Shown: positions 9,603 through 20,207, counted from the first letter of the stretch. The stretch is 64,000 nucleotides of DNA from Rhynchopus euleeides (GCA_963210315.1 OY723238.1:868001-932000); one strand, 5' to 3'. Program-made: numbers and translations. Notes: a model not told the origin generated them from the letters alone.

Positions 9603-10737
9603 CTAAGTGCTGCCCTCACGCGGAACGTCACACACAGCATGCACATTCACAGAAGAGGAGTTCGATGTGAAGACCCACCTCCCACAGGGGCTGAGTGCAA
9701 CTCCATCACCCTTTGACTCCACTTGTCCCAAGCACTGCAAGGTGCTGAGGTTGTACAACTTGGTGTTATTGTAAAACGTTACTGCCACAACATCACCTGG
9801 CTGTGACACAGCAAGCACGTACGGGGTATAAGAGACAACGACAGAACGGATGCAGGTGAGGGTGGTTGTGCACCACACCTTCAGTGACATGTCAGAAGAG
9901 CATGACAGCAGGTGCTGCTCGTCCTGAGTCAGGGCGATGCTGTACACAGCATCTGTGTGCTCAGACAGGGTGTCGATGTGGGTGAGGGTGCTGATGTCAT
10001 ACACACGGATGGTGTTATCGGCTGACCCGGTGAAGATCCTCGTAGTTGACACTGCGATCCCAAAAACACCCCCGCTGTGCCCCTCCAGCACTGTGGCACT
10101 TGGTGTGCCCTCCAAGTCCCACACACACACCTTCCCACCTTCGTCACCCGACACGAGACGTCCAGAGTGTGTCCACCCTGCACTCCAGACTGCATTGCCG
10201 TGCTCCTCCAGACAGCACACCTGTTCCCACGTTGCTGTCAGCCACACGCAGGTGGTATTGTCCCCTGAGAACGTTGCCAGCCACGTCCCAGACTGAGAAC
10301 GCAGTGGTGTAAACCCTGGTGTACCCATGTGTAAGGTCGACCACCACATCAGCAGTCGTGGTATCAAACACAGTGATGTGTCCGTTGTTGTACCCCACTG
10401 AACACAGGGTGCCACACCTCGACAGTGTGATGTTCTGTCCATACTGGTCATGCGTACTGTTGTAGACAGCGGGAGCCTTCACGTGTGGCCACCTGCGGAC
10501 GAGCTGGACACGATCCCCAACCTCGAGACCCGTGTTGGCAACGCGCTCTGCATCGTCCAGGTCCTCGTCACACCCTTCGATGCGTGCCGCCAGCCCTGCA
10601 GCCTCCCGGTCTGCGTTGATGGAACCCGCGAACATCTCCTTGACCGCATCCGCCTTCAGGCTGAGCACGGTCCCGCCATCCGCAACACCGACGACACAGC
10701 TCCGCCCGCTCTCCACATGATGCACCGACACGTCCAT
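9603..10737 (-). pseudogene. UBL-WD40 gene, copy 2, frameshifted
   Basis: The ATG at 10737 opens the conserved N-terminus. The frame is lost near 10289 in blade 2, where this copy reads CCACGTCCCAGACTG while other copies have two more bases (CCCACAGACTG). The other frame then runs intact to the family stop at 9603 (CDVPREGST). Without the two-base loss it would be a normal seven-blade copy. Variable words: HGYTRV before blade 2, HGNAV before blade 3, HSGGV before blade 4 and HTDAV before blade 5. A sequencing error is possible. Confidence 0.85.
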
Positions 10738-10921
10738 CCTTCCCCTCTCTGCTCCTCAACAACACCACGCTCTGACGTGCTCTTCTGAAAGGGGTGAAGG
10801 TGATGTGTTGGTGGATGATTCGCAATACATGTGCCCCTGGAAAACATTCGCTGTGGGTAGGGCTGCAGGGCTCCCGGCGCGCCTCCTGTTGCTTGTCACT
10901 TGCCACTCTCAGACACACGTT

Positions 10922-12460
10922 AATCTTTTTAGTTTAGTGTAGGACGCACCAAGCGAGCTCTAGTGCTCCCTCCACTGTCTCGGGGAGTACTCACGTTACC
11001 GCGCAGCCTCGCGGACCGTTCGACTCGGAGTGTTTAAGGGTTCTCCTCTTCCTCTCCTGCGCCGACGCAGCGGCAGCGGAGAGCGAACGTTTCCAGGCAG
11101 CGGCGGTGGGGGGCCCTTTCGAGCGGGACTGATGGTTTTTTGTTTGTCGGGATGCAGACGCAGCGGCTGCAGGGGGAGGGGGCCCAGTTGGGCGGTTTCA
11201 TGGATCGGAAGTTGACGGAGGGGCGGTGGCCGTTTGCACAGCACTTCTCTGCAGAGGGGCATACGCTACACTTCGTCAGCTTGTGCTCACTACAAGCAGC
11301 AGCAGGGGTGTGATCGCCTTCCGAGTGATGGGCGATGCAACAGTTTTGCAGGGAGAGGGCGTGTGTGCCCGGTTTTGAGCATCTGGTGCATTTCAGTTTA
11401 CAGTGGAGTTCACAGAGCTTGGCACCACCAAAGTAGCATGAGACCGCTTGCTGCGGTCCGGGGGGTCGGGATCGTTTTGCGGCACTCGCTTTCCAGAGGG
11501 TAGCACGTGAGGAGCGGTCGGAGGGGGGGAAGGTCGGTAAGACGTCAGCCCCCCAGTTCGACCCGGCTGAGCCGGTCACCGCACGTCGGTGTTGCTGCTC
11601 GATCACAGCGGTGGTCTGCGAGTCCCGAGTGAACACGGGGCGCTGGGAAATCCAGCCGTGTACGTAGGGAGCCCCTATGGTGCGGAGGCAGCCGATACGT
11701 TCTGTCTTGTTCGGTAGTGGCGCATCGAGGTTGAGGTTTGTGCACAGGTTGCGTAGGCTCGTGAGGATGCAGCCTAGGTGCTGCCCTCGTTCCAAGACAG
11801 AGGCTGACGATGTTGAGTCCGGAGAAGACCTCGAAGTCGACGGCAAGCTCGATGTTGCTGCCCTGTCACATGCCAGTCCAGCGTAGTGCAGCGAGCCAGC
11901 TTTTAACTGCTCGCAGTAGAGGGGTGCCTTTTCTCGATAAGGAGTTGGGGAGTGTGTCCGGCATAGTCGCAGGGATAGGGGGTGCCGCCTGCTGAGGTGG
12001 CAGCATTCCAGGGCTGCATTGCAGGCGGAGCGTCCATGCGTTCCTTTTCAAGGAGGTCTCTGTGCTCGAAGATGATGCACATCATGCGTTGGACGAGGGG
12101 AGTTTCAACCGTTGCTCCCCGTGGTGCGATGCCGTGGTTGAGTGTGCATGGCGGCCATTCGGAGCGGTCGGCCCGCGTTATGGGGGCGAAGACGGGGTCG
12201 GTTCTGATGTGGTCGTACGCCGGGCACTCCCACCAGAGGTGTATCTTCGTCTCCGGCTTGCCGGTGTTGCAGAGGACACAGATGTCGGAGGGTGGCCCCG
12301 GGGGCGCGGGTTTGTCTGAGTCGGTAGCGCTGCCGTCGTAGTCGAACTTCTCCATCTCCGTTTCTGAGGAGGCAGTTGATGTTGACGAGGACGACGCGGA
12401 CGAGGAAGTCGATGAGGAGGAGGAGGACCCTGACATCGAGGAGGATGACGATGGCGTGGG
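10922..12460 (-). mobile_element. 5'-truncated LINE fragment, family B, copy 1
   Basis: Minus-sense fragment inserted in a WD40 spacer; 3' end on the left at about 10922, 5' break on the right where the spacer resumes (GGTCAGGAGGTGCTG). Both junctions match those of the copy at 21285-22940, so one insertion was duplicated together with the array units. It holds only the C-terminal part of ORF2. Confidence 0.8.
11034..12436 (-). pseudogene. LINE ORF2 C-terminal remnant (zinc knuckle and Cys/His module)
   Basis: The ORF begins at 12436 in a Ser-rich stretch and reads the zinc knuckle CVLCNTGKPETKIHLWWEC, homologous to CVHCADVLDDTPDHLWWVC of the LINE at 35.2-39.5 kb. Relative to the copy at 21.3-22.9 kb it has lost 8 bp at about 11970 and 8 bp near 11809, which split the frame. 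It resumes in 11846-11034 with the second Cys/His module (CxxHx4CxxC, CCxxHH, CxxHx4CxxC). The Pro-rich tail is shortened by an internal deletion. It has no reverse transcriptase domain and is a dead copy. Confidence 0.8.
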
Positions 12461-12533
12461 GGGTCAGGAGGTGCTGTGCTGGGAGGCAACGAGCAAGGCA
12501 GTGCACCGCAAGCACACAAGCAGAACAGGTTGC

Positions 12534-13676
12534 CTAAGTGCTGCCCTCACGCGGAACGTCACACACAGCACTCACATTCACAGAAGAGCACTTTGATGTG
12601 AAGACCCACCTCCCACAGGGGCTGAGTGACACAGCTTCCCCCGTTGACTCCACTTGTCCCAAGCACTGCAAGGCGCTGAAGTTGTACAACTTGGTGTGAC
12701 AACGTTCGACGAGTGACACTGCTACAACATCACCTGGCTGTGACACGGCAAGCAGGTGCGGGGTAGTAAAGAGAGCGACAGTACGGATGCAGGTGAGGGT
12801 GGTTGTGCACCACACCTTCAGTGACTCGTCTTCAGAGCACGACACCAGGTGCTGCTCGTCCTGAGTCAGGGCGATGTCATTAACTTGTTCTATGTGCTCA
12901 GACAGGGTGTCGGTGTGGGTGAGGGTGCTGATGTCACACACACGGATGGTCTTGTCCCATGACCCGGTGAAGATCCTCGTAGTTGACACTGCAATCCCAT
13001 AAACAGTACCGCTGTGCCCCTCCAGCACTGTGGCACTTGGTGTGCCCTCCAAGTCCCACACACACACCTTCCCACCTTCGTCACCCGACACGAGACGTCC
13101 AGAGTGTGTCCACCCTGCACTCCAGACTGCATTGCCGTGCTCCTCCAGACAGCACACCTGTTCCCACGTTGCTGTCAGCCACACGCAGGTGGTATTGTCC
13201 CCTGAGAACGTTGCCAGCCACGTCCCACAGACTGAGAACGCAGTGGTGTAAACCCTGGTGTACCCATGTGTAAGGTCGACCACCACATCAGCAGTCGTGG
13301 TATCAAACACAGTGATGTGTCCGTTGTTGTACCCCACTGAACACAGGGTGCCACACCTCGACAGTGTGATGTTCTGTCCATACTGGTCATGCGTACTGTT
13401 GTAGACAGCGGGAGCCTTCACGTGTGGCCACCTGCGGACGAGCTGGACACGATCCCCAACCTCGAGACCCGTGTTGGCAACGCGCTCTGCATCGTCCAGG
13501 TCCTCGTCACACCCTTCGATGCGTGCCGCCAGCCCTGCAGCCTCCCGGTCTGCGTTGATGGAACCCGCGAACATCTCCTTGACCGCATCCGCCTTCAGGC
13601 TGAGCACGGTCCCGCCATCCGCAACACCGACGACACAGCTCCGCCCGCTCTCCACATGATGCACCGACACGTCCAT
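12534..13676 (-). CDS. UBL-WD40 protein, copy 3 (intact)
   Basis: 380 aa. Residues 1-83 match the ubiquitin fold pattern: MDVSVRHVESG as the first hairpin, a TVLSLK helix start, an LDDAERVANTGL turn and the final strand DRVQLVRRW. Residues about 92-380 form seven WD40-type blades: blade 2 ends CVWLTATWE, blade 3 VCVWDLEG, blade 5 LKVWCTTTL; blades 6 and 7 are degenerate. The start is the ATG common to all array genes. Variable words: HGNAV, HSGTV and HIEQV before blades 3, 4 and 5. The N-terminus and blades 1-2 match copy 2, while blades 5-7 match copy 4, so the gene is a mosaic. No nucleotide-binding or catalytic domain is present. Cytosolic scaffold or recognition role inferred. Confidence 0.88.
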   Translation of the reverse strand: MDVSVHHVESGRSCVVGVADGGTVLSLKADAVKEMFAGSINADREAAGLAARIEGCDEDLDDAERVANTGLEVGDRVQLVRRWPHVKAPAVYNSTHDQYGQNITLSRCGTLCSVGYNNGHITVFDTTTADVVVDLTHGYTRVYTTAFSVCGTWLATFSGDNTTCVWLTATWEQVCCLEEHGNAVWSAGWTHSGRLVSGDEGGKVCVWDLEGTPSATVLEGHSGTVYGIAVSTTRIFTGSWDKTIRVCDISTLTHTDTLSEHIEQVNDIALTQDEQHLVSCSEDESLKVWCTTTLTCIRTVALFTTPHLLAVSQPGDVVAVSLVERCHTKLYNFSALQCLGQVESTGEAVSLSPCGRWVFTSKCSSVNVSAVCDVPREGST

Positions 13677-14110
13677 CCTTCCCCTCTCTGCTCCTCAACA
13701 ACACCACGCTCTGACGTGCTCTTCTGAAAGGGGTGAAGGTGCTGTGTTGGTGGATGATTCGCAATACATGTGCCCATGGCAAACATTCGCTGTGGGTAGG
13801 GCTCCAGGGCTCCCGGCGCGCCTCCTGTTGCTTGCCACTTGCCACTCTCAGACACACATGCGGGGCGGTGTCGGCCCGATCTCCTCGAAAGAGGACATCA
13901 CGAACTGGTTGCACACAGACAACGACAGGCTTGCCCTCAGGACACAGATTCTTTCACACAATATTGAGACGACATTCAGGAAGTGCCCAACCCCACCCAC
14001 TTCCAACCACTCTGTCAGTGTTTGTTTATGCACCACTGCCACCTCCACACTTCCTCTCTGAGCGAGAAAGCGTCCACCAAACATCTTGCCGCTGGAACAC
14101 GCCGCGGTCC
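13677..14110. other. Spacer and 3' flank between copy 3 and the RLYT gene
   Basis: Array spacer up to about 13860, then unique sequence downstream of the RLYT gene stop. Nothing further is recognised. Confidence 0.5.
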
Positions 14111-16702
14111 CTACCGGCTGTACCCCTGCGCCCTGCTGCGGGACAGAAGCTCTATGGAGGCCCGCAGCTCATCCCCTTGCAGGGTGCGGGTGGGCAGGCG
14201 TGCCGCACCCCACTCCTCTTCGAGCCGCTTCCAGAGGCCCTGCATCGTGTGGCGCATCTTCTCGACGGATGCAGTGTGGAGGCGCTCCACAGCCTTCCGC
14301 ATGTCTGCAGGGCACAGGGCTGCCGCAGGGGACTCCGGCACATACTTCTCGTTCAGCTCCACCGCACGCGACGCCGCACGGTTCCCCGGCACAGTGTACA
14401 GGTCCGACACAATCACGTCAAGCGGCACCTTCCCGCCAACACCACCACCACCCCCAGAGACGTACTTCCGCTGCAGCGCCTCTGATGTCCGCAGCTGACT
14501 CTCCACTGCAGCAGTGTGGAGCTGGTGCACGATGCTTGTGAGGGACTTCTTCTCCTTCTTCTTCCCTTTCCCATCCTTCTGATTGATCTTGACATACTTT
14601 GCCGCCACACGCTCCCGGTGCGCCACACCGTGCTCCACAGGCTTCGTATACATCCTATCAACGATATCCGCGAGCGCCGCCTTCGGGGGCTCCACCGAGC
14701 TCGCCTTCGAGATGAACACAGGCCTCCGCGGGGCTGCAGCCCGCCCAAACCTTGGGACGGGGGCAGTCACCTCACGGCGCCAGAGCGCATCCTTGCGCTG
14801 CCGGAGATACCCTGCCTGGTCCTTCTTCAGCCGCTTCAGCAGACGCGCAGACACGGGGAGTGCGGCGGGAGGCGCAGCCCCTCCGCGCCCCCCCGCCCCC
14901 GCCCCACCCTCTGCCGACTGCCGCAGCTCGCTCTCCGCCATCATCTCCATCAGCGCCAGCACCTCGGGGTCCGCCTCCTCCCCCGCGCCGCCGGGCACCC
15001 GACACCCCCCTGCCCCTGCGGGGCCCCGCCCCCCCTTTGCCACACCCTCCCCTTCCAACGCGCCCTGCTCCTCCTCCGCACCTGCGCCTCCGGCGGGCGC
15101 AGGGCGCGCCGTCGACGCGAGGGGCACGCTGCCACTGCTGACAAGACTCCCGCGTGACCCTCCTTTCTCCCTTGCGGACGCAGCACGGCACCCGCCTGCA
15201 GGCGACACACCCCCGGTGGGAGGCGCGGGGCGATGCCGCTGCTCCTGCCGCTTCTCCTGCCTCTGCTGCTGCAGCCTCATCCGACGACCCGGCGGCGCGC
15301 ACATCGGCTGCCCATAATACGCATTATACCGCTTCGGCTCGCTGGGGAGATACACCGGCTCCACGGCAGGCGTGCTGTGCGCTATCTTCAGCGCCCACGC
15401 CTCCGGCGCGCCTGGCGCTTTCCCCCCCGCCTCCGCTGCACCAACCTCCGCAGGGTCACCACAGGGCTCGCCCCCCGCCGCCTCGCCTGTGCCGATGCTG
15501 AAGGGGTCCGCCTGCATCGCCCCGGTGTTCCTGCAGGTCGCGAGGAATGCCGACAGGCGGAACGCCCTGCCGCTGGGCGCGGCAGTGGGGGTGCTGGGCC
15601 CCAGGCGGTGCCGCTGCTGCGCGGATGCTGCCGGGGCCTCGGCGGAGGAGGAAGCGCGGGATGGGGTGTCGTCTGATGCGGCGTCGCGGGGCTCGCCGGC
15701 GCGGGCAACCAGCGCACCGCCTGCGCAGGGCGTGCACCCCACATCGGTGTAAGGCAGGAGGCTCTCCCGAGGCGTTGCTGGGCCCGACGACGGCGTGCCG
15801 GGTGGCTGCGGCGCAGCATCCCTGCGTGACAAGCGCCTCCGGGATCTACCGCACCCACCCCCCTCTGCGGGCAGCGCTGTGAAGGCGCCCTCATGCTGCT
15901 GCTGCTGCTGCACCCCTTCGGAGCACTCCCCACTCCCCGATGACGAAGAGGAGGCGGAGGCGGAGGTGCTGCTGGCAGTGGCAGTGCTGCAGCGGGAGGC
16001 TGACGAGACGGTGCTTCTGCTGCTGCTGCCGCTGGGAGATCGGGGGGGGTTGGTGCGGCCGCAGTGGACGGGCGGGGTCGGCGGGGTGCTCGGGGGTGTG
16101 CGGTAGCCGCTGCTGCTGGAGGCGGGGGTGGTGGGCCTGCTGCTGCTGCTGCTGACACTGCCCCCTGGCGGCGGTGGAGGGGAAGGGGATGGGGACGGAG
16201 GGGAAACCGCACCCCCGCCACACGCCGCTGCGCCACAGGAGGCAGCAGCAGAGGCGGGGCTCTGCTCGCCATGTGTCCTCTCGCTCTGTGGGGCAGAAGG
16301 CAGCGGCGGCGGCGGTGTTGGGGCCAGCTCCGAACCAGCCCCAGGGATTGGGGTGCCGCCAGACGGGGGCTGCTCTGCGGGGGGCGGTGTCGCTGGCGGC
16401 ACTGGTGGTGCCTCCTGCCCCGGGAGTGATGGTGGCGTGGTGGCGCTGGAGGTGGGCGCTGGCACGGCACTGTCAGGCGGCGGCGGCGGCGGTGTGGTGG
16501 GGGCGCTGCCCCCAGGAGAGCCACCTTGAGACGCACTGTGATGCGGGAGGTCTCGACGCGCAGGCAGTGCAGGCGGAGGTGTGGTGGGGGCGGCGGGCAC
16601 CCCTGTGCCGCCAAACTCCAGGGCACGACGCGCGCCCTCGTCGCCATGTGCCGCCCTCTCGCGCAGTGCTTCCAGCACCAGCGCCTCAGCCGCGTCGTCC
16701 AT
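14111..16702 (-). CDS. Large Pro/Ala/Ser-rich protein with C-terminal RLYT repeats
   Basis: 863 aa from the ATG at 16702 (MDDAAEALVLEALRERAAHG). The frame is open upstream to 17062, but those 120 codons come from array spacer and are not taken as coding. Residues to about 600 are low-complexity Pro, Ser, Gly and Ala with a Gln run encoded by a CTG/CAG tract at about 15895. The last 200 residues hold at least four units of about 28 residues with the pattern V-(D/E)-R-(L/M)-(Y/H)-T followed by a Glu and closing KYV: IVDRMYTKPVE, IVHQLHTAAVE, IVSDLYTVPG and AVERLHTASVE. Two more such units occur in the gene at 54.8 kb. I do not recognise a named family. A structural or cytoskeletal role is a guess. 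It is a host gene embedded in the array on the same strand. Confidence 0.75.
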   Translation of the reverse strand: MDDAAEALVLEALRERAAHGDEGARRALEFGGTGVPAAPTTPPPALPARRDLPHHSASQGGSPGGSAPTTPPPPPPDSAVPAPTSSATTPPSLPGQEAPPVPPATPPPAEQPPSGGTPIPGAGSELAPTPPPPLPSAPQSERTHGEQSPASAAASCGAAACGGGAVSPPSPSPSPPPPPGGSVSSSSSRPTTPASSSSGYRTPPSTPPTPPVHCGRTNPPRSPSGSSSRSTVSSASRCSTATASSTSASASSSSSGSGECSEGVQQQQQHEGAFTALPAEGGGCGRSRRRLSRRDAAPQPPGTPSSGPATPRESLLPYTDVGCTPCAGGALVARAGEPRDAASDDTPSRASSSAEAPAASAQQRHRLGPSTPTAAPSGRAFRLSAFLATCRNTGAMQADPFSIGTGEAAGGEPCGDPAEVGAAEAGGKAPGAPEAWALKIAHSTPAVEPVYLPSEPKRYNAYYGQPMCAPPGRRMRLQQQRQEKRQEQRHRPAPPTGGVSPAGGCRAASAREKGGSRGSLVSSGSVPLASTARPAPAGGAGAEEEQGALEGEGVAKGGRGPAGAGGCRVPGGAGEEADPEVLALMEMMAESELRQSAEGGAGAGGRGGAAPPAALPVSARLLKRLKKDQAGYLRQRKDALWRREVTAPVPRFGRAAAPRRPVFISKASSVEPPKAALADIVDRMYTKPVEHGVAHRERVAAKYVKINQKDGKGKKKEKKSLTSIVHQLHTAAVESQLRTSEALQRKYVSGGGGGVGGKVPLDVIVSDLYTVPGNRAASRAVELNEKYVPESPAAALCPADMRKAVERLHTASVEKMRHTMQGLWKRLEEEWGAARLPTRTLQGDELRASIELLSRSRAQGYSR
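15895..15912. repeat. CTG/CAG trinucleotide tract
   Basis: About six CTG units on the plus strand encode a short Gln run in the RLYT protein. Shorter CTG/CAG runs follow near 16017 and 16136. Confidence 0.8.
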
Positions 16703-17141
16703 AACCCTCGCAGCGTCCCAGGGTGGGCTCGAGGGGGGAAGGTCGCCAAAGCGACGTGGAGTCTGGAGGGCAGTGCTGTGGTGGACATGTGTAAGTGATA
16801 CTTGGTCGGAGAACAGTGTAACGAGCAGAAACCAGCATGGCACCAAAAATGGAGCGCACGGCACACGCAAGGAGGGACGCCCGACGGCGCGTGGGTGTCT
16901 GCAAACCCTGTCACAAGAATCAAGGGAGCACAAGGAGGTCGTGAGTGACACAGCACGGGGCAGTGGTTGGAGGGGCTTGGGAGGGTGGGGGGCAGAGGCT
17001 GTCTGGAAGCACTGTGTCGTCCTGAGCAGTCGCACCTCAGATGCAGTGCACGCTGCCCCCAACCAGCAGGGTCAGGAGGTGTTGTGCTGGGAGGCAACGA
17101 GCAAGGCAGTGCACCGCAAGCACACAAGCAGAACAGGTTGC

Positions 17142-17328
17142 CTAAGTGCTGCCCTCACGCGGAACGTCACACACAGCACACACATTCACAGAAGAGGAGT
17201 TCGATGTGAAGACCCACCTCCCACAGGGGCTGAGTGCAACACCTGCACCCATTGACTCCACTTGTCCCAAGCACTGCAAGGTGCTGAGGCTGTACAACTG
17301 GTGTGGTCAGAACAGCGCACTGCCACAA
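17142..17328 (-). pseudogene. WD40 3'-end fragment
   Basis: Only the blade 6-7 end of an array gene is present, with the family stop (TAG at 17142-17144). It breaks off at CTGCCACAA, where a LINE family B fragment starts. One base is also missing after CTGTACAAC relative to other copies. Too short to be functional. Confidence 0.75.
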
Positions 17329-17330
17329 AT

Positions 17331-17530
17331 GTCGTTGCAGAGGACACAGATGTCGGAGGGTGGCCCCGGGGGCGCGGGTTTGTCTGAGTCGGTAGAGCTG
17401 CTGTCGTAGTCGAACTTATCCATCTCCGTTTCTGAGGAGGCAGTTGATGTTGACGAGGACGACGCGGACGAGGAAGTCGATGAGGAGGAGGAGGACCCTG
17501 ACATCGAGGAGGATGACGATGACGTGGGGG
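17331..17530 (-). mobile_element. LINE family B fragment, copy 3 (about 200 bp)
   Basis: Carries the Ser-rich start and the first Cys pair of the same ORF2 remnant as at 12.4 and 22.9 kb (MSGSSSSSSTSS, CVLC). Its right junction with the spacer is identical to the other two. Its left side is fused directly to a WD40 gene end, so it probably arose by deletion within a duplicated unit. Confidence 0.75.
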
Positions 17531-17601
17531 GTCAGGAGGTGCTGTGCTGGGAGGCAACGAGCAAGGCGGTGCACCGCAAGCACACAAGCAGAAGAGGTTG
17601 C

Positions 17602-18747
17602 CTAAGTGCTGCCCTCACGCGGAACGTCACACACAGCACGCACATTCACAGAAGAGTTGCTTGGTGTGAAGACCCACCTCCCACACGGGCTGAGTGACAC
17701 AGCTTCCCCCTTTGACTCCACTTGTCCCAAGCACTCCAAGGTGCTGAAGTTGTACAACTTGGTGTGACAACGTTCGACGAGTGACACTGCCACAACATCA
17801 CCTGGCTGTGACACGGCAAGCAGGTGCGGGGTAGTAAAGAGAGCGACAGTACGGATGCAGGTGAGGGTGGTTGTGCACCACACCTTCAGTGACTCGTCTT
17901 CAGAGCACGACACCAGGTGCTGCTCGTCCTGAGTCAGGGCGATGCTATTAACTTGTTCCGTGTGCTCAGACAGGGTGTCGGTTTGGGTGAGGGTGCTGAT
18001 GTCATACACACGGATGGTCTTGTCCTCTGACCCGGTGAAGATCCTCGTAGTTGACACTGCAATCCCAAGAACATCCCGGCTGTGCCCCTCCAGCACTGTG
18101 GCACTTGGTGTGCCCTCCAAGTCCCACACACACACCTTCCCATGTTGGTCACCCGACACGAGACGTCCACAGTATGTCCACCCGGCACTCCAGACTGCAT
18201 TGCGGTGCTCCTCCAGACAACACACCTGTTCCCACGTTGCTGTCAACCACACGCAGATGGTGCTGTCGTGTGAGCACGTTGCCAGCCACGTCCCACAGAC
18301 GGAGAACGCAGTTGATAGAATGCGTGTCCACCCATGTGTGAGGTGCACCACCAAATTAGCAGTCGTGGTGTCAAACACGGTGATGTGTCCTTCTTCGTAC
18401 CCCACTGAACACAGGGTGCCACACCTCGACAGTGCGACGGAACGAACGTCCTTGTCCCGATGCTCAGAGTTGTAGACAGCCGGAGCCTTGACGTGTGTCC
18501 ACCTGCGGACGAGCTGGACAGGATCCCCAACCTCGAGACCCGTGTTGGCAACGCGCTCTGCATCGTCCAGGTCCTCGTCACACCCTTCGATGCGTGCCGC
18601 CAGCCCTGCAGCCTCCCGGTCTGCGTTGATGGAACCCGCGAACATCTCCTTGACCGCATCCGCCTTCAGGCTGAGCACGGTCCCGCCATCCGCAACACCG
18701 ATAATACAGCTCCGCCCGCTCTCCACATGACGCACTGACACGTCCAT
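17602..18747 (-). CDS. UBL-WD40 protein, copy 4 (intact)
   Basis: 381 aa, conserved ATG and stop. Its N-terminal 80 residues are almost identical to other copies (Val to Ile at GRSCIIG). The first blade differs from copies 1-3: YNSEHRDKDVRSVALSRC, then a blade 2 entry HGWTRILST. Variable words: HRNAV before blade 3, HSRDV before blade 4 and HTEQV before blade 5. Blades 5-6 share sequence with copy 3, including VERCHTKLYNFS, while blades 1-2 resemble copy 7, which again shows block exchange. Same minus-strand unit and about 320-bp spacer as its neighbours. Confidence 0.88.
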   Translation of the reverse strand: MDVSVRHVESGRSCIIGVADGGTVLSLKADAVKEMFAGSINADREAAGLAARIEGCDEDLDDAERVANTGLEVGDPVQLVRRWTHVKAPAVYNSEHRDKDVRSVALSRCGTLCSVGYEEGHITVFDTTTANLVVHLTHGWTRILSTAFSVCGTWLATCSHDSTICVWLTATWEQVCCLEEHRNAVWSAGWTYCGRLVSGDQHGKVCVWDLEGTPSATVLEGHSRDVLGIAVSTTRIFTGSEDKTIRVYDISTLTQTDTLSEHTEQVNSIALTQDEQHLVSCSEDESLKVWCTTTLTCIRTVALFTTPHLLAVSQPGDVVAVSLVERCHTKLYNFSTLECLGQVESKGEAVSLSPCGRWVFTPSNSSVNVRAVCDVPREGST

Positions 18748-19064
18748 CCTTCCCCTCTCTTCCCCTCAACGACACCACGCTCTGACGTGCTCTTCTGAAA
18801 GGGGTGAATGTGGCGTGTTGGTGGGCACAGTGGGGAACAGCAAACACAGGGACGTGATGTAACGTACAGAAAGGATCAAGGGGCAGGGTGGTGGGAGGGG
18901 CTTGGGAGGGTGGGGGAGAGGCTGTCTGGAAGCACTGTGTCATCCTGAGCAGTCGCACCTCAGATGCAGTGCACGCTGCCTCCAACCAGCAGGGTCAGGT
19001 GGTGCTGTGCTGGGAGGCAACGAGCAAGGCAGTGCACCGCAAGCACACAAGCAGAACAGGTTGC

Positions 19065-20207
19065 CTAAGTGCTGCCCTCACCCGGAACGTCACACACAGC
19101 ACATACATTCACAGAAGAGTTGCTTGGTGTGAAGACCCACCTCCCACAGGGGCTGAGTGCAACACCTGCACCCTCTGACTCCACTTGTCCCAAGCACTGC
19201 AAGGTGCTGAGGCTGTACAACTTGGTGTGGTCAGAACAGCGCACTGCCACAACATCACCTGGCTGTGACACAGCAAGCAAGAACGGGCAATCACACAGGG
19301 CCACAGAACGGATGCAGGTGAGGGTGGTTGTGCACCACACCTTCAGAGAACCGTCTTCAGAGCACGACACCAGGTGCTGCTCGTCCTGAGTCAGGGCGAT
19401 GTGGTACACACAATACTTGTGCTCAGACAGGGTGTCGGTGTGGGTGAGGGTGCTGATGTCATACACACAGATGGTCTTGTCCTCTGACCCGGTGAAGATC
19501 CTCGTAGTTGACACGGCAATCCCGTAAACAGCCTCGCTCTGACTGTGCCCCTCCAGCACTGTGGCACTTGGTGTGCCCTCCAAGCCCCACACACACACCT
19601 TCCCGCCTCCATGACCCGACACGAGACGTCCACAGTGTGTCCACCCTGCACTGTACACCGATGCGTCGTGTTCCTCCAGACACCACACCTTTTCCCACGT
19701 TGCTGTCAGCCACACGCAGATGGTGCTGTCGTCTGAGCACGTTGCCAGCCACGTCCCACAGACGGAGAAAGAAGTGCACAACATGTCCTTCTCTCCATGT
19801 GTGAGGTGCGCCACCACACCAGCAGTCGTGGTGTCAAGCACAGTGGTGCGTCCTCTCGTGCCCACTGAACACAGGGTGCCACACCTCGACAGTTCGATGT
19901 TTCCACTGTCATTGTCACCGGCGCCACATTCGTAGACAGCGGGAGCCTTGACGTGTGGCCACCTGCGGACGAGCTGGACACGATCCCCAACCTCGAGACC
20001 CGTGTTGGCAACGCGCTCTGCATCGTCCAGGTCCTCGTCACACCCTTCGATGCGTGCCGCCAGCCCTGCAGCCTCCCGGTCTGCGTTGATGGAACCCGCG
20101 AACATCTCCTTGACCGCATCCGCCTTCAGGCTGAGCACGGTCCCGCCATCCGCAACACCGACGACATAGCTCCGCCCGCTCTCCACATGACGCACTGACA
20201 CGTCCAT
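19065..20207 (-). CDS. UBL-WD40 protein, copy 5 (intact)
   Basis: 380 aa. It belongs with copies 12 and 13: blade 1 begins YECGAGDNDSGNIELSRC, the inter-blade loop is VGTRGRTTVLD (one residue shorter than most) and blade 2 enters with HGEKDMLCTSF. Variable words: HDASV before blade 3, HSQSEAV (two residues longer than most) before blade 4 and HKYCV before blade 5. Blade 3 reads VCVWGLEG instead of VCVWDLEG. Conserved start and the stop CDVPGEGST. The changes lie in loops and exposed positions, while the strand cores are kept. Confidence 0.88.
   Translation of the reverse strand: MDVSVRHVESGRSYVVGVADGGTVLSLKADAVKEMFAGSINADREAAGLAARIEGCDEDLDDAERVANTGLEVGDRVQLVRRWPHVKAPAVYECGAGDNDSGNIELSRCGTLCSVGTRGRTTVLDTTTAGVVAHLTHGEKDMLCTSFSVCGTWLATCSDDSTICVWLTATWEKVWCLEEHDASVYSAGWTHCGRLVSGHGGGKVCVWGLEGTPSATVLEGHSQSEAVYGIAVSTTRIFTGSEDKTICVYDISTLTHTDTLSEHKYCVYHIALTQDEQHLVSCSEDGSLKVWCTTTLTCIRSVALCDCPFLLAVSQPGDVVAVRCSDHTKLYSLSTLQCLGQVESEGAGVALSPCGRWVFTPSNSSVNVCAVCDVPGEGST

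Noticed and set aside
16703-17062. 120-codon N-terminal extension of the large RLYT protein
   Set aside because: It is array spacer sequence that occurs at many other places next to unrelated genes.
15388-17127. Long ORFs in other frames across the RLYT gene
   Set aside because: They are GC-rich shadow frames with Pro/Arg/His composition and no repeat structure; the frame ending at 14111 holds the RLYT units.
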